DNA of 64,000 bases from positions 310,001-374,000 of the forward strand of contig NZ_NEGC01000001.1 in assembly GCF_002135335.1 (NCBI RefSeq). The letters are read 5' to 3'. The translations under genes and the position numbers were made by a program. Below, piece after piece: positions 9,023 through 18,064 of the stretch; position 1 is the stretch's first letter, and the number at the start of each line of letters is the position of its first letter. This DNA is from Acinetobacter sp. ANC 4470 (GTDB lineage: Bacteria > Pseudomonadota > Gammaproteobacteria > Pseudomonadales > Moraxellaceae). The notes beneath the pieces were generated by a model. It saw nothing but the letters and a program-made list of their open reading frames with translations, was not told the DNA's origin and did no database searches.

Positions 9023-9506
9023 TTCTTTCCTATAATTTTATTTAACCATTTCAAATTTTTAATAAGACTAAGCCTTTTCAGGTTAAACGATGTCGCTTTG
9101 AAATGGGCTATTTAGAATTAATTAACCGTTAATGATTTTGTATTTAACCTAAAAGCCACGTCATTTAAGCTAAATTTAATCTTCTACTTTAGAATAAGCC
9201 CAATTCTACATAAACATCATAAATATGAATACCACTCAACTTTGGCTCGGTATTCTCCTTAGTTCTATAGGTTTCACCTCATTCTTTATTGCAAGATTCA
9301 TATAACAACAAGTTTGAATCCTACTCATCATGACTTTTTAAATAAGAAGAATTCTTTAAGCAGAAATTAGCGTTATTCTCTATCTTCAGAAAAGCCCTAA
9401 AAAATATATTTTTTATAAAAAGAATCGCCCTTATTTTGTAAAAATAAGGGCGATTCTTTCAATTAAATAAGATCAATCATGAGCTTAAATAGCTCACTTT
9501 TTCAAA
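9023..9506. other. intergenic gap; terminator and a doubtful small ORF
   Basis: No convincing gene is present. An open frame at 9225-9305 on the plus strand would encode a 26-residue hydrophobic peptide (MNTTQLWLGILLSSIGF and so on, ending ARFI), shaped like a single-span small membrane protein, but it has no visible ribosome binding site. The terminator at 9421-9457 occupies the right end. Confidence 0.4.
9421..9457 (-). terminator. strong rho-independent terminator
   Basis: A perfect 17-bp inverted repeat (AGAATCGCCCTTATTTT and its complement) has a 3-base loop and is followed on the minus strand by TTTT. It ends the DUF2505-like gene whose stop is at 9507. Confidence 0.85.
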
Positions 9507-10004
9507 TTAAATTGTTAAATTTTTCTTTAATTCATCTTCTACAATTTGGATTTCCAAATCACTAAATTTACGAATTTCACCTTCTGCATGTTTTTCTAGG
9601 AGCCCGCCGATAAGTGGCACTTTAATTTTAACGGTCCAATCTAATTGAATATCAATTTGCTGAGCATTGCCCGTAACAGAACGCTCACCTTGTGCTGCTA
9701 AAGGTAAATTTGCACCTAATTCAACGGTCGAAGTTAAAGCCTCTAAATTGGTAATATCTGTACGTTTTAAACGGAACGCATCTTTAAGCAATTTTTTGGC
9801 GATATCTGGAATATTCACATCTAAGTTATAAGCACGCTTTAATGTGTAAATATCCCCCTCAACTTTAGATTCTAAAATTTCTAATTTTTCTCCAGGAATA
9901 CGTTTACAAACAGCTTCATGCATCTCTGGGTCTGCCGCTAAGCGACGAAACTCATCCAAAGAAACACCATGAATAGTGGCATTGACGGTAAAACGATGTG
10001 CCAT
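9507..10004 (-). CDS. DUF2505 domain protein (START-like fold)
   Basis: This 165-residue soluble protein starts MAHRFTVNATIHGVSLDEFR and alternates beta strands as expected for the DUF2505 family, related to polyketide cyclase/START-like lipid-binding domains. The C-terminal segment has the VPLIGGLLEKHAEGEIRKF helix that closes the cavity in this fold, including the PLIGG-x5-G pattern. There is no signal peptide. Function is unknown; binding of a hydrophobic ligand is inferred from the fold only. It is monocistronic with its own strong terminator. Confidence 0.75.
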   Translation of the reverse strand: MAHRFTVNATIHGVSLDEFRRLAADPEMHEAVCKRIPGEKLEILESKVEGDIYTLKRAYNLDVNIPDIAKKLLKDAFRLKRTDITNLEALTSTVELGANLPLAAQGERSVTGNAQQIDIQLDWTVKIKVPLIGGLLEKHAEGEIRKFSDLEIQIVEDELKKNLTI

Positions 10005-10139
10005 ATTGCTCTCCTTTATTTTTTAGTTGTTTGAATATTTTAAATCGTGAGATCAGCTCAGCACTGAACTAACGTATTTTATCCTAGCTTATTTAATTGA
10101 ATTTGAATGATGCTGTCATTGACCGCGTATTCCGAACTA

Positions 10140-10412
10140 TTAAGCATGTACGCCAGAACAAATCTCAATTTTATCAACACAAGAAATTTTGAGGAAATGA
10201 GTTCTATATTCAATAATGGCATAAAATTGTTCAGCGCCATCATCTAGACCTGTAGCTGACCATGTGGTGCCTTTCGGAAAATCATTCAGCCATTGGGCTT
10301 TATAAAAATCTGAGACAGAATCAAAATTGATATATTTCTCAGGTGCAGCCTGAATGCGTGCTGCCATTTCATCAAATTGTGTGAATTGATATTGTATGAA
10401 ATCAATCAGCAT
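10140..10412 (-). CDS. small conserved-looking protein of unknown function
   Basis: The 90-residue protein begins MLIDFIQYQFTQFDEMAARI, is Tyr and Phe rich and acidic, and shows no signal peptide, membrane helix or known motif. It starts 33 bases after the pnuC stop on the same strand, so it may share the pnuC transcript. I do not recognise a family. Confidence 0.55.
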   Translation of the reverse strand: MLIDFIQYQFTQFDEMAARIQAAPEKYINFDSVSDFYKAQWLNDFPKGTTWSATGLDDGAEQFYAIIEYRTHFLKISCVDKIEICSGVHA

Positions 10413-10444
10413 CTTTATTCACCCACATACACCCATAAAATATG

Positions 10445-11029
10445 TTACACACCCTTAAAATGGGTGATCGCTTGTTTCTTTTTCACTTGTTCCCACTGCC
10501 ACCAACCAAAAGCGGCCAAACCAACAAAAGCAGCATATAAACCCGCAGTTAGGAATAAATCTTTATAAATAAACATGCCCACATAAACAATATCGACAAA
10601 AACCCAAAGCACCCAAGTCGCGATATGTTTACGGCTGGTCCAATAGGTTGCCAACAAGCTAAATGCAGCCAATTGTGAGTCAAGCATCGGTACGGCAGCA
10701 TCGGTAAAATGTTTTAAGGTTAAACCGAAAATTAAACCACCCACTGCTGCCAACAGCATTTGGGAAATAACCGTTTTTTTAGCAATCGGTTCAATGCGAA
10801 TCTCATGATCTTGTTGTTTACCCTTGAACCAGTGATAGAAACCATAAAAGTTCACTGCCATAAAGAAAAACTGCAAAATGGTTTCGCCATACAACTTAAA
10901 CTCATAAAACAAATAAGCATATAAAACGAAAGCTGCGAAGTTAAACCACCAACACCACATATTTCGTTTAACGGTTAATGTCACACCAATAACACTAATA
11001 ATGACCGCAATAATTTCTAAAGGTGACAT
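10445..11029 (-). CDS. pnuC: Nicotinamide riboside/NMN transporter PnuC
   Basis: PnuC imports nicotinamide riboside or mononucleotide for NAD salvage. The 194-residue protein (ATG at 11029; an in-frame TTG at 11038 would add three residues) has about seven hydrophobic helices. Family features visible are the WCWWFNF segment near residue 26, QFFFMAVNFYGFYHW near 57, and the WVLWVFVDIVYV helix near 140 followed by GWWQW close to the C-terminus. The next gene downstream is a small unknown protein. No NadR/NiaR/NrtR operator was recognised upstream. Confidence 0.92.
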   Translation of the reverse strand: MSPLEIIAVIISVIGVTLTVKRNMWCWWFNFAAFVLYAYLFYEFKLYGETILQFFFMAVNFYGFYHWFKGKQQDHEIRIEPIAKKTVISQMLLAAVGGLIFGLTLKHFTDAAVPMLDSQLAAFSLLATYWTSRKHIATWVLWVFVDIVYVGMFIYKDLFLTAGLYAAFVGLAAFGWWQWEQVKKKQAITHFKGV

Positions 11030-11192
11030 AACAATCAATAAGCTTAAAAGAAGTGTGGCTATTATGAAAAAAATAGCGCTGAACGCAAGATAAATTATGC
11101 CTATTCCTCTGCTAATTCACCGTGCATCGCGCTCCCTGCTCCCATAACAATGTATCAATACAAACATCACACAGAAATTTGACTAAACAGAT

Positions 11193-11221
11193 TTGACAGT
11201 TTTCTAACGATCGTTTAAAAA
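11193..11221 (+). promoter_or_regulatory. promoter with a palindromic operator in its spacer
   Basis: TTGACA at 11193-11198 is followed by a 17-base spacer and TAAAAA at 11216-11221. The spacer holds the perfect 10-bp palindrome AACGATCGTT (11206-11215). It precedes the crotonase-hydrolase-TetR operon, so the TetR regulator encoded at 12990 is the likely ligand-controlled repressor. The last point is an inference. Confidence 0.55.
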
Positions 11222-11252
11222 TATAAAAAATGATCAATCTGGAAGAATAAAA

Positions 11253-12038
11253 ATGTCAGAACAACAAGGCAAAGTTAGTCGTGAAATTCGCGGACATCTG
11301 TTCATTATTGGTTTAGACCGTGCGACGAAAAGAAATGCTTTTGATAGTCACCTTATTCATGACTTATCCCTCGCCTTAACGGAATATGAAGACCATCCTG
11401 AGTTACGCTGTGCAGTTATTTTTGCACATGGCGATCACTTTACCGCAGGTTTAGATTTAGTCGAATTACAACCTAAGCTCAGTAGCGGCATCTTTAATTA
11501 TGATCAACAGCACATCAACCCATGGGGAACCAGTGGACGACCACGCAAAAAACCAATGATTGTTGCAGTACAAGGCTTTTGCTATACCGCAGGAATAGAA
11601 CTGATGTTAAATGCCGATATTGCTATTGCGCAGGACAATACCCAATTTGCCCAAATGGAAGTGCAACGTGGCATTTTACCTTTTGGCGGTGCAACTGCCC
11701 GTTTTGTACAAGCTGCGGGTTGGTCAAAGGCTATGCGTTATTTACTCACGGGTGATGCATTTGATGCAGCAACGGCACTCGATTTAAACCTGATTAATGA
11801 AATCACCACTGAGTCACCGCTCAATCGTGCCATTGAACTGGCTGAACGTATTGCTCAAGCTGCACCACTCGCAGTGCAAGCGACCCTTGCCTCTGCCAAA
11901 GAAGCAACTGAACACGGTGCTGAAATAGCATTCTCAAATTTACAACAACACCTCACCCCGTTGTTAACAACACAAGATGTACAAGAAGGTGTAATGGCTA
12001 TGCTGCAAAAACGTGCTCCACAATTTAAAGGTCAATAA
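11253..12038 (+). CDS. Crotonase-family enoyl-CoA hydratase/isomerase
   Basis: The 261-residue protein has the crotonase fold. The first oxyanion-hole segment is HFTAGLDLVEL (about 70-80) and the second is GFCYTAGIELML (about 109-120). Conserved downstream elements include PFGGATARF and the LTGDAFDAATALDLNLIN segment. In place of the usual catalytic Glu pair it shows a Glu at EVQRGILPFGG, so it could be a hydratase, isomerase or a divergent member. An AGGAAG-like site (GGAAGAA) precedes the ATG. It is the first gene of an operon with an alpha/beta hydrolase and a TetR regulator. Confidence 0.85.
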   Translation: MSEQQGKVSREIRGHLFIIGLDRATKRNAFDSHLIHDLSLALTEYEDHPELRCAVIFAHGDHFTAGLDLVELQPKLSSGIFNYDQQHINPWGTSGRPRKKPMIVAVQGFCYTAGIELMLNADIAIAQDNTQFAQMEVQRGILPFGGATARFVQAAGWSKAMRYLLTGDAFDAATALDLNLINEITTESPLNRAIELAERIAQAAPLAVQATLASAKEATEHGAEIAFSNLQQHLTPLLTTQDVQEGVMAMLQKRAPQFKGQ

Positions 12039-12073
12039 TTTAAGCCTAAACCTAAATAAAAAATGAGTTCGTT

Positions 12074-12976
12074 ATGTCCCATTTAAATCAGAGTCTACAA
12101 AAACAAGATTTTAGTGTTGCTACACAATCCTTTACTGCAAGCGATGGATATACTCTGGTTGGCACACTTTACATACCAACACATGGTATAAAAGCCAATA
12201 TCGTACTGTCTAGTGCAACAGGTGTTCCACAAACTTTTTATCGCCGCTTTGCTGAATATGCCACGCAGTTTGGCTATCAAGTGCTGACGTTTGATTATCG
12301 TGGTATCGCACAATCTGCACCGAAGCGACTCAAAGGCTTTAAAATGTCTTACTTAGATTGGGGTGCTTTAGACCTTGCTGCGGCCATTGATTATCTGGCA
12401 CAGGATCAGGTTCCGCTCTTTATGGTCGGTCATTCTTACGGTGGACAAGCACTTGGTTTAGCGCCAAACCATGCCAAAGTGACAGCAATGTATTGCTTTG
12501 GCACGGGCGCAGGTTGGCATGGCTATATGCCTTTTAAAGAAAAAATGAAGGTTCAGGTGATTTGGAATATTATCTTCCCCCCTATGGTTGCAGTCGCAGG
12601 CTATTTACCGTGGAGCAAACTGAATATGGGGGCAGATCTACCCATCGGGGTCTATCAACAATGGCGAAAATGGTGTAAAAATCCGACCTATTTCTTTGCA
12701 GACCCTGAACAGCATGCCTTAATTGCACAATATGCACAGGTGAAAACCCCTATTTATGCAGTATCTGCACTGGATGATGATTGGGCTTTACCTAATTCAC
12801 GCCATGCTTTTATGCAATATTACCGCCAAGCACCGATGCAATTTATCAATATTTCAGCGTCTAACTATGGCTTAAAAGAAATCGGGCATATGGGTTATTT
12901 CCGTAAAGGCTCAGAAAAAATCTGGGATGAAATTTTACAAGCCTTTCATGACTTCATTGCCACAAAAAATGGATAG
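12074..12976 (+). CDS. Alpha/beta hydrolase (serine aminopeptidase S33-like)
   Basis: The 300-residue protein has the nucleophile elbow GHSYGG (about 117-122), an acid in SALDDDWAL (about 235) and a terminal His in EIGHMGYF (about 276), giving a complete Ser-Asp-His triad. The N-terminal FTASDGYTLVGTLY strand pair and the FDYRGIAQS loop are typical of lysophospholipase/S33-like hydrolases. It lies 36 bases after the crotonase gene and 14 bases before the TetR gene. A role in ester or lipid turnover is plausible but unproven. Confidence 0.85.
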   Translation: MSHLNQSLQKQDFSVATQSFTASDGYTLVGTLYIPTHGIKANIVLSSATGVPQTFYRRFAEYATQFGYQVLTFDYRGIAQSAPKRLKGFKMSYLDWGALDLAAAIDYLAQDQVPLFMVGHSYGGQALGLAPNHAKVTAMYCFGTGAGWHGYMPFKEKMKVQVIWNIIFPPMVAVAGYLPWSKLNMGADLPIGVYQQWRKWCKNPTYFFADPEQHALIAQYAQVKTPIYAVSALDDDWALPNSRHAFMQYYRQAPMQFINISASNYGLKEIGHMGYFRKGSEKIWDEILQAFHDFIATKNG

Positions 12977-12989
12977 AGACTTTAAATAA

Positions 12990-13553
12990 ATGCGTCCACA
13001 GAAACTGAGCCGAGAGCAGATTCTTAACAGATGTGCCTTACAATTTAAGACATATGGATATGCAGCGACCAGTATGGGCATGCTCGCCAAAGCCTGTGGA
13101 CTGACCAAAGCTTCTTTTTATTATTACTATGCCAGTAAAGAAGCTTTATTGATGGATGTACTCGAACTCACCCAGCAATATTTAAATACGCATTTATTTA
13201 AGTTCAGTGAACATAGAACACTTTCTGTCGTTGAGCATTTTGAACAACTGCATGAGCGTGCGGTACAATTTTTTAGTTATGGGGTCAAAGGCTGTTTAGT
13301 GGGAATTCTTTCTATCGAAGCGCTATATCAATCTACCGATATTTTAGAAAAAATTCGCAGTATTTTTAAGGACTGGGAAATGGCATTTTACCAATTTTTT
13401 AAAGTCCAACTGAGCGATCATGAAGCCTCAATTTTAGCTAAACAAAGCGTAGCTGATTATGAAGGCGCTATTTTAATGTACCGTCTAAATGACGATAGCT
13501 TTTATCTTGATCAAGTGAAACGTCGAATTTTAAAACAGTTAGATGCTGTATAA
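12990..13553 (+). CDS. TetR/AcrR-family transcriptional regulator
   Basis: The 187-residue protein has an N-terminal helix-turn-helix: ILNRCALQFKTYGYAATSMG, then LAKACGLTKASFYYYYASKEALL (about 10-55), a classic TetR pattern. The C-terminal ligand-binding domain is variable. It is the last gene of the crotonase-hydrolase operon, so it probably autoregulates this operon by binding the palindrome in the promoter at 11206-11215. The operon context points to an acyl-CoA or ester ligand; this is inference. Confidence 0.88.
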   Translation: MRPQKLSREQILNRCALQFKTYGYAATSMGMLAKACGLTKASFYYYYASKEALLMDVLELTQQYLNTHLFKFSEHRTLSVVEHFEQLHERAVQFFSYGVKGCLVGILSIEALYQSTDILEKIRSIFKDWEMAFYQFFKVQLSDHEASILAKQSVADYEGAILMYRLNDDSFYLDQVKRRILKQLDAV

Positions 13554-13588
13554 AGTTTTGCTCTCGCAACCCCATTCATCAAAGCTAA

Positions 13589-14071
13589 CTATGCTTTTTG
13601 CTTTTCTTTAAGCTCCAATTTATGCTCATAACCAAAACGGTCGACATGGGTATAAAATACCCCATAGCGCCCCACATAGTATTCCAAAGACTGATCGTAA
13701 AAAGTCCAGTAAATAGACCATTCACTTAAATCAAGTTTACGAATTAGCGTTTTGGTTTTAGCTGGCATTTTTCTTAACGCATTTTCTTGTAACGTTATCG
13801 CTTTAGCCATCTCTCGTTCAGTCGGTTTTTGTTCAAAAAATATTTGGCAGATATCATCAAAAAGCTGCTGTTCATATTCTTCAACGTCCTCTGTACACGT
13901 TTCAGTTACAAGGGTTATCTCGCCCATAGAAGTCGCAGCAGGTTTATTTGAATATTCTTGCTGCTTATTTCGGTATTGCTGAAAATGTTGATGTATATGA
14001 ATTTTAAACAATACTTTCCAAAGCCCAATAAACACGATGAAAAGACACAACCACAAAAGTATTTTCAACAT
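13589..14071 (-). CDS. membrane-anchored protein of unknown function
   Basis: The 160-residue protein has one N-terminal hydrophobic helix (LLWLCLFIVFIGLWKVLF, about 4-21) followed by a basic Gln-rich linker and a soluble acidic domain (about 55-160). No known motif is visible. It is convergent with the TetR gene. The DNA is ordinary in composition for this window. Confidence 0.6.
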   Translation of the reverse strand: MLKILLWLCLFIVFIGLWKVLFKIHIHQHFQQYRNKQQEYSNKPAATSMGEITLVTETCTEDVEEYEQQLFDDICQIFFEQKPTEREMAKAITLQENALRKMPAKTKTLIRKLDLSEWSIYWTFYDQSLEYYVGRYGVFYTHVDRFGYEHKLELKEKQKA

Positions 14072-14192
14072 AACGTCACTCTCGCGAGTAAATAGTTATT
14101 ATTTTTATATTATATAAACTAATTTGAGTAAAATTCATACAATTTTTAAAATATTATGCTATAAAAAATGTTCATTCATAGATCTTTTCTAC

Positions 14193-14333
14193 ATGTTACC
14201 TATTCCATATCCTCAAGACCCGCTTGCGAATTGTTTCGCTTTGGACATTCAAGTCAACAAGGCCCATTCACGACGTGTGGACTTTTTACACGAGGTGCCT
14301 TGGAAGCAGTACCGTGATCATTTTTTAGAATAA
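14193..14333 (+). CDS. small 46-residue protein, unrecognised
   Basis: ATG at 14193 opens a frame encoding MLPIPYPQDPLANCFALDIQ, then a basic and aromatic tail ending QYRDHFLE. The ORF has non-random composition and ends 24 bases before a rho-independent terminator at 14358-14382, which supports a real short transcript. No ribosome binding site is obvious. I do not recognise a family. Confidence 0.4.
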   Translation: MLPIPYPQDPLANCFALDIQVNKAHSRRVDFLHEVPWKQYRDHFLE

Positions 14334-14357
14334 TCACTACAGCATAAAATCACTCCA

Positions 14358-14382
14358 GGTCGCCTCAATAGCGACCTTTTTT
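14358..14382 (+). terminator. rho-independent terminator
   Basis: GGTCGC, a 7-base loop and GCGACC are followed by TTTTTT. It lies after the 46-residue ORF and directly before the TTG start of the EamA transporter gene. Confidence 0.8.
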
Positions 14383-14383
14383 A

Positions 14384-15349
14384 TTGCCAAAAATAAGGAC
14401 ATCACCCATAAGTAATCCATTCCATTCAAAAGACTTATCCTCGCCACTGTGCGATCCGGTTGCAGCGCCTTTAAATCGAAACTCACGCCTCGCTACAACC
14501 GGTCAATTTATTATTGTTGTGCTGATTTGGTCGCTGACACCACTTGCAGCCGTCTGGACAGTGAATGAAATTCATTGGGCGTGGGGTTTATTTATTCGAT
14601 TTAGCTTGGCTATTGCAATGGCCTTCCTTTGTCAGGTTTACTTTAAAGTCAAAATACCACTCCATCCGCAAGCGCTGCTTAGCTATGCCGCAGGTGCAAT
14701 TGGCTTATTTGCCTCCATGACCTTTTGCTATATGGGGGCATCCAAAGTTCCTTCAGCTATTATTTCAATGATCTATGGCATTGCCCCATTGATGTCGGGC
14801 TTAATGGCAATCTATATGTTTAAAAGTACCAAGTTTAATGCCTATCAATGGATGGGTTTAATGCTAGGTATGTTCGAATTATTTTTCGCACTCGGTTTCG
14901 GCTCTCAAAACTTCGTACTTAATTATTTTGGAGTTGGTTTAGAACTGATTGCGATGATGCTGTATGTGCTTTCTGCTTTTGCAGTGCGATCTGTCAATGC
15001 GAACATCCACCCGATCAGCCAAATGACAGGTGCAACCCTAGTATCATGGATCGGCTATTGTGGTTTATTGCCCTTTTTCTGGTCGGATATGCCAATACAA
15101 CTACCCTCCTTACAGGCGTGTATCGCACTCATTTATAGTGCTTTATTTTCGTCCGTGTTGGCCATGATTTTTTATTATGCATTACTCACGACCACACTGA
15201 TGCTTATTACCCTCATAACGCCAGTGCTTGCCACTGTTTGGGGCAGTTGGCTGAATCAAGAGCAATTAAGCACAGATTTAATTTTTGGACTATTTTTACT
15301 CTGTCTTGGCTTGGCTCTCTATTCTTTTCAAGCCCGCAATAAAGTCTAA
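14384..15349 (+). CDS. EamA/DMT-superfamily transporter
   Basis: The 321-residue protein has about ten hydrophobic helices in two EamA repeats (about 45-170 and 185-315), typical of drug/metabolite exporters such as RhaT/YdcZ-like permeases. The start is uncertain. No ATG occurs before the first helix; the frame opens with TTG at 14384, directly after a terminator T-run, and the first 40 residues are hydrophilic. An AAGGA followed by a non-canonical ATA at 14409-14411 is an alternative. Substrate is unknown. Confidence 0.8.
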   Translation: MPKIRTSPISNPFHSKDLSSPLCDPVAAPLNRNSRLATTGQFIIVVLIWSLTPLAAVWTVNEIHWAWGLFIRFSLAIAMAFLCQVYFKVKIPLHPQALLSYAAGAIGLFASMTFCYMGASKVPSAIISMIYGIAPLMSGLMAIYMFKSTKFNAYQWMGLMLGMFELFFALGFGSQNFVLNYFGVGLELIAMMLYVLSAFAVRSVNANIHPISQMTGATLVSWIGYCGLLPFFWSDMPIQLPSLQACIALIYSALFSSVLAMIFYYALLTTTLMLITLITPVLATVWGSWLNQEQLSTDLIFGLFLLCLGLALYSFQARNKV

Positions 15350-15351
15350 AA

Positions 15352-15386
15352 AAATCCCGAGTTTGACCTAAACTTGAGATTTTTTA
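15352..15386 (+). terminator. rho-independent terminator of the EamA gene
   Basis: AATCCCGAGTTT and AAACTTGAGATT pair through two G-U pairs around a short loop and are followed by T-rich sequence, immediately after the stop codon at 15347-15349. Confidence 0.6.
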
Positions 15387-15431
15387 AAATTTTGGGTTAA
15401 AGCCAACCTCTATTATTCAAATAAAATTGCT

Positions 15432-15578
15432 TTAAGAAATAAGTTTGTTTGATTTCAAATAAAAAGCTCTACGTAACGCTTCGGTATCTAAATAATCTGG
15501 ATGATCTAAAATAGAATAATCTGGTAAGCCACATGTATTACACCTTGTTGCTATAAAGGCCGTATGGTTTCCGTCATT
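15432..15578 (-). pseudogene. possible gene remnant with a CxxC motif
   Basis: An open frame of 48 codons without a start codon reads HTAFIATRCNTCGLPDYSI, then LDHPDYLDTEALRRAFYLKS, with a stop at 15432-15434. Its composition looks protein-like (CNTC knuckle, amphipathic C-terminal helix). An ATG frame at 15601 runs into it one frame off, so a frameshifted small gene is possible. I do not recognise a family. Confidence 0.3.
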
Positions 15579-15603
15579 TCATCGGTGGCATGCAAAATCA
15601 TAT

Positions 15604-17511
15604 TCAAATTTGTTGCGCAGATATAACCGTACTTATCGCATTATGCACTTGATATTGATCTCGCCCAGCATGCTTCGCGGCATAAAGTTGTACATCCGCA
15701 GCTTTCATTAATTCATGAATATCCGCATATTGATGTTCTTGATCTATCCACGCAACGCCCATGCTTAGAGTCACATATTGCTTTTGGTCGGGGCGATTTA
15801 AATGTTCAAATTGATTTTTTCTGACTGCATTTAATACCTGCTGTAAAACATTTAATACCACGGCATTTGGGACATCATGCAAAATAATCGCGAACTCCTC
15901 TCCACCATAACGTGCGACATAGGCAGATTCTGGTAAAGCCTGTTGTATCACCTTAACCAAATCTTTTAGAATGATATCGCCCTTTAAATGCCCATAGTAA
16001 TCATTATAATTTTTAAAATAATCCACATCTAACATGGCAAAGGTCAAAGTACTGTTGGTATGATTTTGCGTCTGTATGAATAAACGCTGAATTTCAATAT
16101 TTAAAGCATGACGGTTAAACGTCCCTGTTAATGCATCAATTTGAATTTGTCGTGCTAACTTTTCATTTAACTGATGTAATTGTGAGGTACGTTGTTGTAC
16201 TTTGTGATCTAAAGAACTGTTCAACTCAACTAAATTGTCATTCAATTGCTGAATATAATACGTATGCTGTGCGTAATTTTTCGACTGCTGAAACATAATC
16301 AGCAAGGCATAAAAACTGGTTGAAATAAATGAAAGGTTAAAAGAATCAATTAAATTGAGCGTCAATAAAAAGTCATGTAAAAAGGTTACACATAATAAAA
16401 TAATCGCCCATAAATTGGTCGTAGAATAGGGTTCTTTATGTTTTAGTGTTAAATAAAAACCATAAGTAAAATTAAAAAATATCACCAAGCTAAAGATGGA
16501 ACTATAAAATGCGAAACGCTGAAAGACTTCTGGTAATGTTAAAACCGTGACCACAATGTTAATAACCAGTAAAATCATGGCAGCAAAATACACCAGCGGA
16601 TGTAAATAACGTTGATTGAGTAAAAACATATAACTTAAGAAAAATATCACTGCCAAATAAGTAAATAAATATTCTAAGCGTGCTCCCCACAACCAGCTAA
16701 TGTCTGTAAATGCAGTGTAAGCATATGGTGCCGAAAATAAATTATGTAAGGCTAAAAACAGGATAAAAACCCCAAAGACAAATACTCTAATACTACTGCG
16801 CCCAATAATTACACCTTGGAAAACCGAAAACATTACCGTGAATATTCCAACACCTAATACTGCACCACACACTAAACCGATGCTCATCATCATCTGTTGG
16901 AATTGTCGACTGACTGTTTTAGAAGCACCAATTTTCATGGGGTTCTCTAAACCGCCATGTAGATGATTAAAGTTTGAGGCTTGTATGGTAATGGTGAAAT
17001 ATTCTTCATTCACAACAAAAAAAGCAATTCTAGGTGCATTTTCTGTTTGATGATTTTTCTCATTCTTACCAACTTCACCTAAACGAAGTAGAAAGTCTCC
17101 ATTTAGGTACATACGATAAGCACCATATTGATTCGGAATAAAAATCGAGATACGGCGCCCAAGATATTGTTTCGGCATTTTAAAGTGCCCAATAAATGTA
17201 CCGTAAGTTTGATTGGTTCCAGTGAGTGCTTTGAAAGAAGTCGGTAACTGTACTGTTTTTGATTGTAAGACTGAACTGGGTTTAATGATCAATTGTTCAG
17301 GATAATACTGCCACTGCCCATTCAGTGGACTAGTGGTATTGTCCTTAAAATCGACCTGATTGATTAATTCTTGGTGTAGGTAATAAGACTCAGGTGCGGC
17401 TTCATATTGTGCCCATGCGTGCTTTTGCCACATGAATAAGCATAAACATGCCAAAAGAAAAAACTTAAAAAAATGTAGTAAATATTTTGTTTTAAACAAA
17501 AAGCGAATCAT
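15604..17511 (-). CDS. Diguanylate cyclase with 7TM-DISM sensor
   Basis: The 635-residue inner-membrane enzyme makes cyclic di-GMP from two GTP. An N-terminal signal/anchor is followed by a periplasmic 7TMR-DISMED2-like beta domain (about 45-195, with the NGQWQYYPEQL entry motif). About seven hydrophobic helices (about 205-405) form the 7TM-DISM core, then a short coiled coil (about 415-450). The C-terminal GGDEF domain (about 455-620) has an intact GGEEF active site near 535, so it should be active. The ligand of the DISM domain is probably a carbohydrate; this is a family inference. It is the most obvious signalling enzyme outside the Pil-Chp cluster in this window. Confidence 0.9.
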   Translation of the reverse strand: MIRFLFKTKYLLHFFKFFLLACLCLFMWQKHAWAQYEAAPESYYLHQELINQVDFKDNTTSPLNGQWQYYPEQLIIKPSSVLQSKTVQLPTSFKALTGTNQTYGTFIGHFKMPKQYLGRRISIFIPNQYGAYRMYLNGDFLLRLGEVGKNEKNHQTENAPRIAFFVVNEEYFTITIQASNFNHLHGGLENPMKIGASKTVSRQFQQMMMSIGLVCGAVLGVGIFTVMFSVFQGVIIGRSSIRVFVFGVFILFLALHNLFSAPYAYTAFTDISWLWGARLEYLFTYLAVIFFLSYMFLLNQRYLHPLVYFAAMILLVINIVVTVLTLPEVFQRFAFYSSIFSLVIFFNFTYGFYLTLKHKEPYSTTNLWAIILLCVTFLHDFLLTLNLIDSFNLSFISTSFYALLIMFQQSKNYAQHTYYIQQLNDNLVELNSSLDHKVQQRTSQLHQLNEKLARQIQIDALTGTFNRHALNIEIQRLFIQTQNHTNSTLTFAMLDVDYFKNYNDYYGHLKGDIILKDLVKVIQQALPESAYVARYGGEEFAIILHDVPNAVVLNVLQQVLNAVRKNQFEHLNRPDQKQYVTLSMGVAWIDQEHQYADIHELMKAADVQLYAAKHAGRDQYQVHNAISTVISAQQI

Positions 17512-17639
17512 CCTTTAATTACGCTTAGCCATACCTTAATGTAACGATAAAAAAATAAAACTCAAATAACTTTTGTATTCTCTACAAGATCCATCCTTGT
17601 CTCTTGTAGAATATTTGTTAATCAAAGCATGCAATGCTC

Positions 17640-17984
17640 TTAATCACGTGTTTTTACGTCAAATAATTCAATTTCAAAAATAAGGTTTGAGTTAGCAGGA
17701 ATCACTTTACCCATTTTACGTTCACCATAAGCCAAATGTGCTGGAACGAGTAATTTACGTTTACCACCCACTTTCATCCCCATAATACCTTGATCCCAAC
17801 CTTTAATCACACGGCCCGTTCCAATCACTGTTTCAAAGTAATTACCACGGTCAACAGATGAGTCAAACTTGGTTCCATCTTCTAACCAACCTGTGTAATG
17901 AGTGGTAATCAGTGCGCCTTTGACCGCTTCCTTCCCTTCACCCACTTTCAAATCAATAATTTCTAATTCATTCGACATTGTCAT
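17640..17984 (-). CDS. FKBP-type peptidyl-prolyl isomerase
   Basis: The 114-residue protein is a single minimal FKBP domain. Visible signature elements are VKGALITTHYTGWLEDGTKF (the strand with the Tyr and the DGTKFDSS loop), VIKGWDQGIMGMKVGGKRKL and HLAYGERKMG, ending VIPANSNLIFEIELF. There is no signal peptide, so it is cytoplasmic. It assists folding by proline cis-trans isomerisation. Two ATG codons (17984 and 17978) are possible starts. Confidence 0.93.
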   Translation of the reverse strand: MTMSNELEIIDLKVGEGKEAVKGALITTHYTGWLEDGTKFDSSVDRGNYFETVIGTGRVIKGWDQGIMGMKVGGKRKLLVPAHLAYGERKMGKVIPANSNLIFEIELFDVKTRD

Positions 17985-18064
17985 TTACCAAACCTACAGC
18001 TGTGTTTTCAGTCCATAGTATAAACTGGATTATCAAATTCCTTGCAATTTGAATGTTGCAACAT

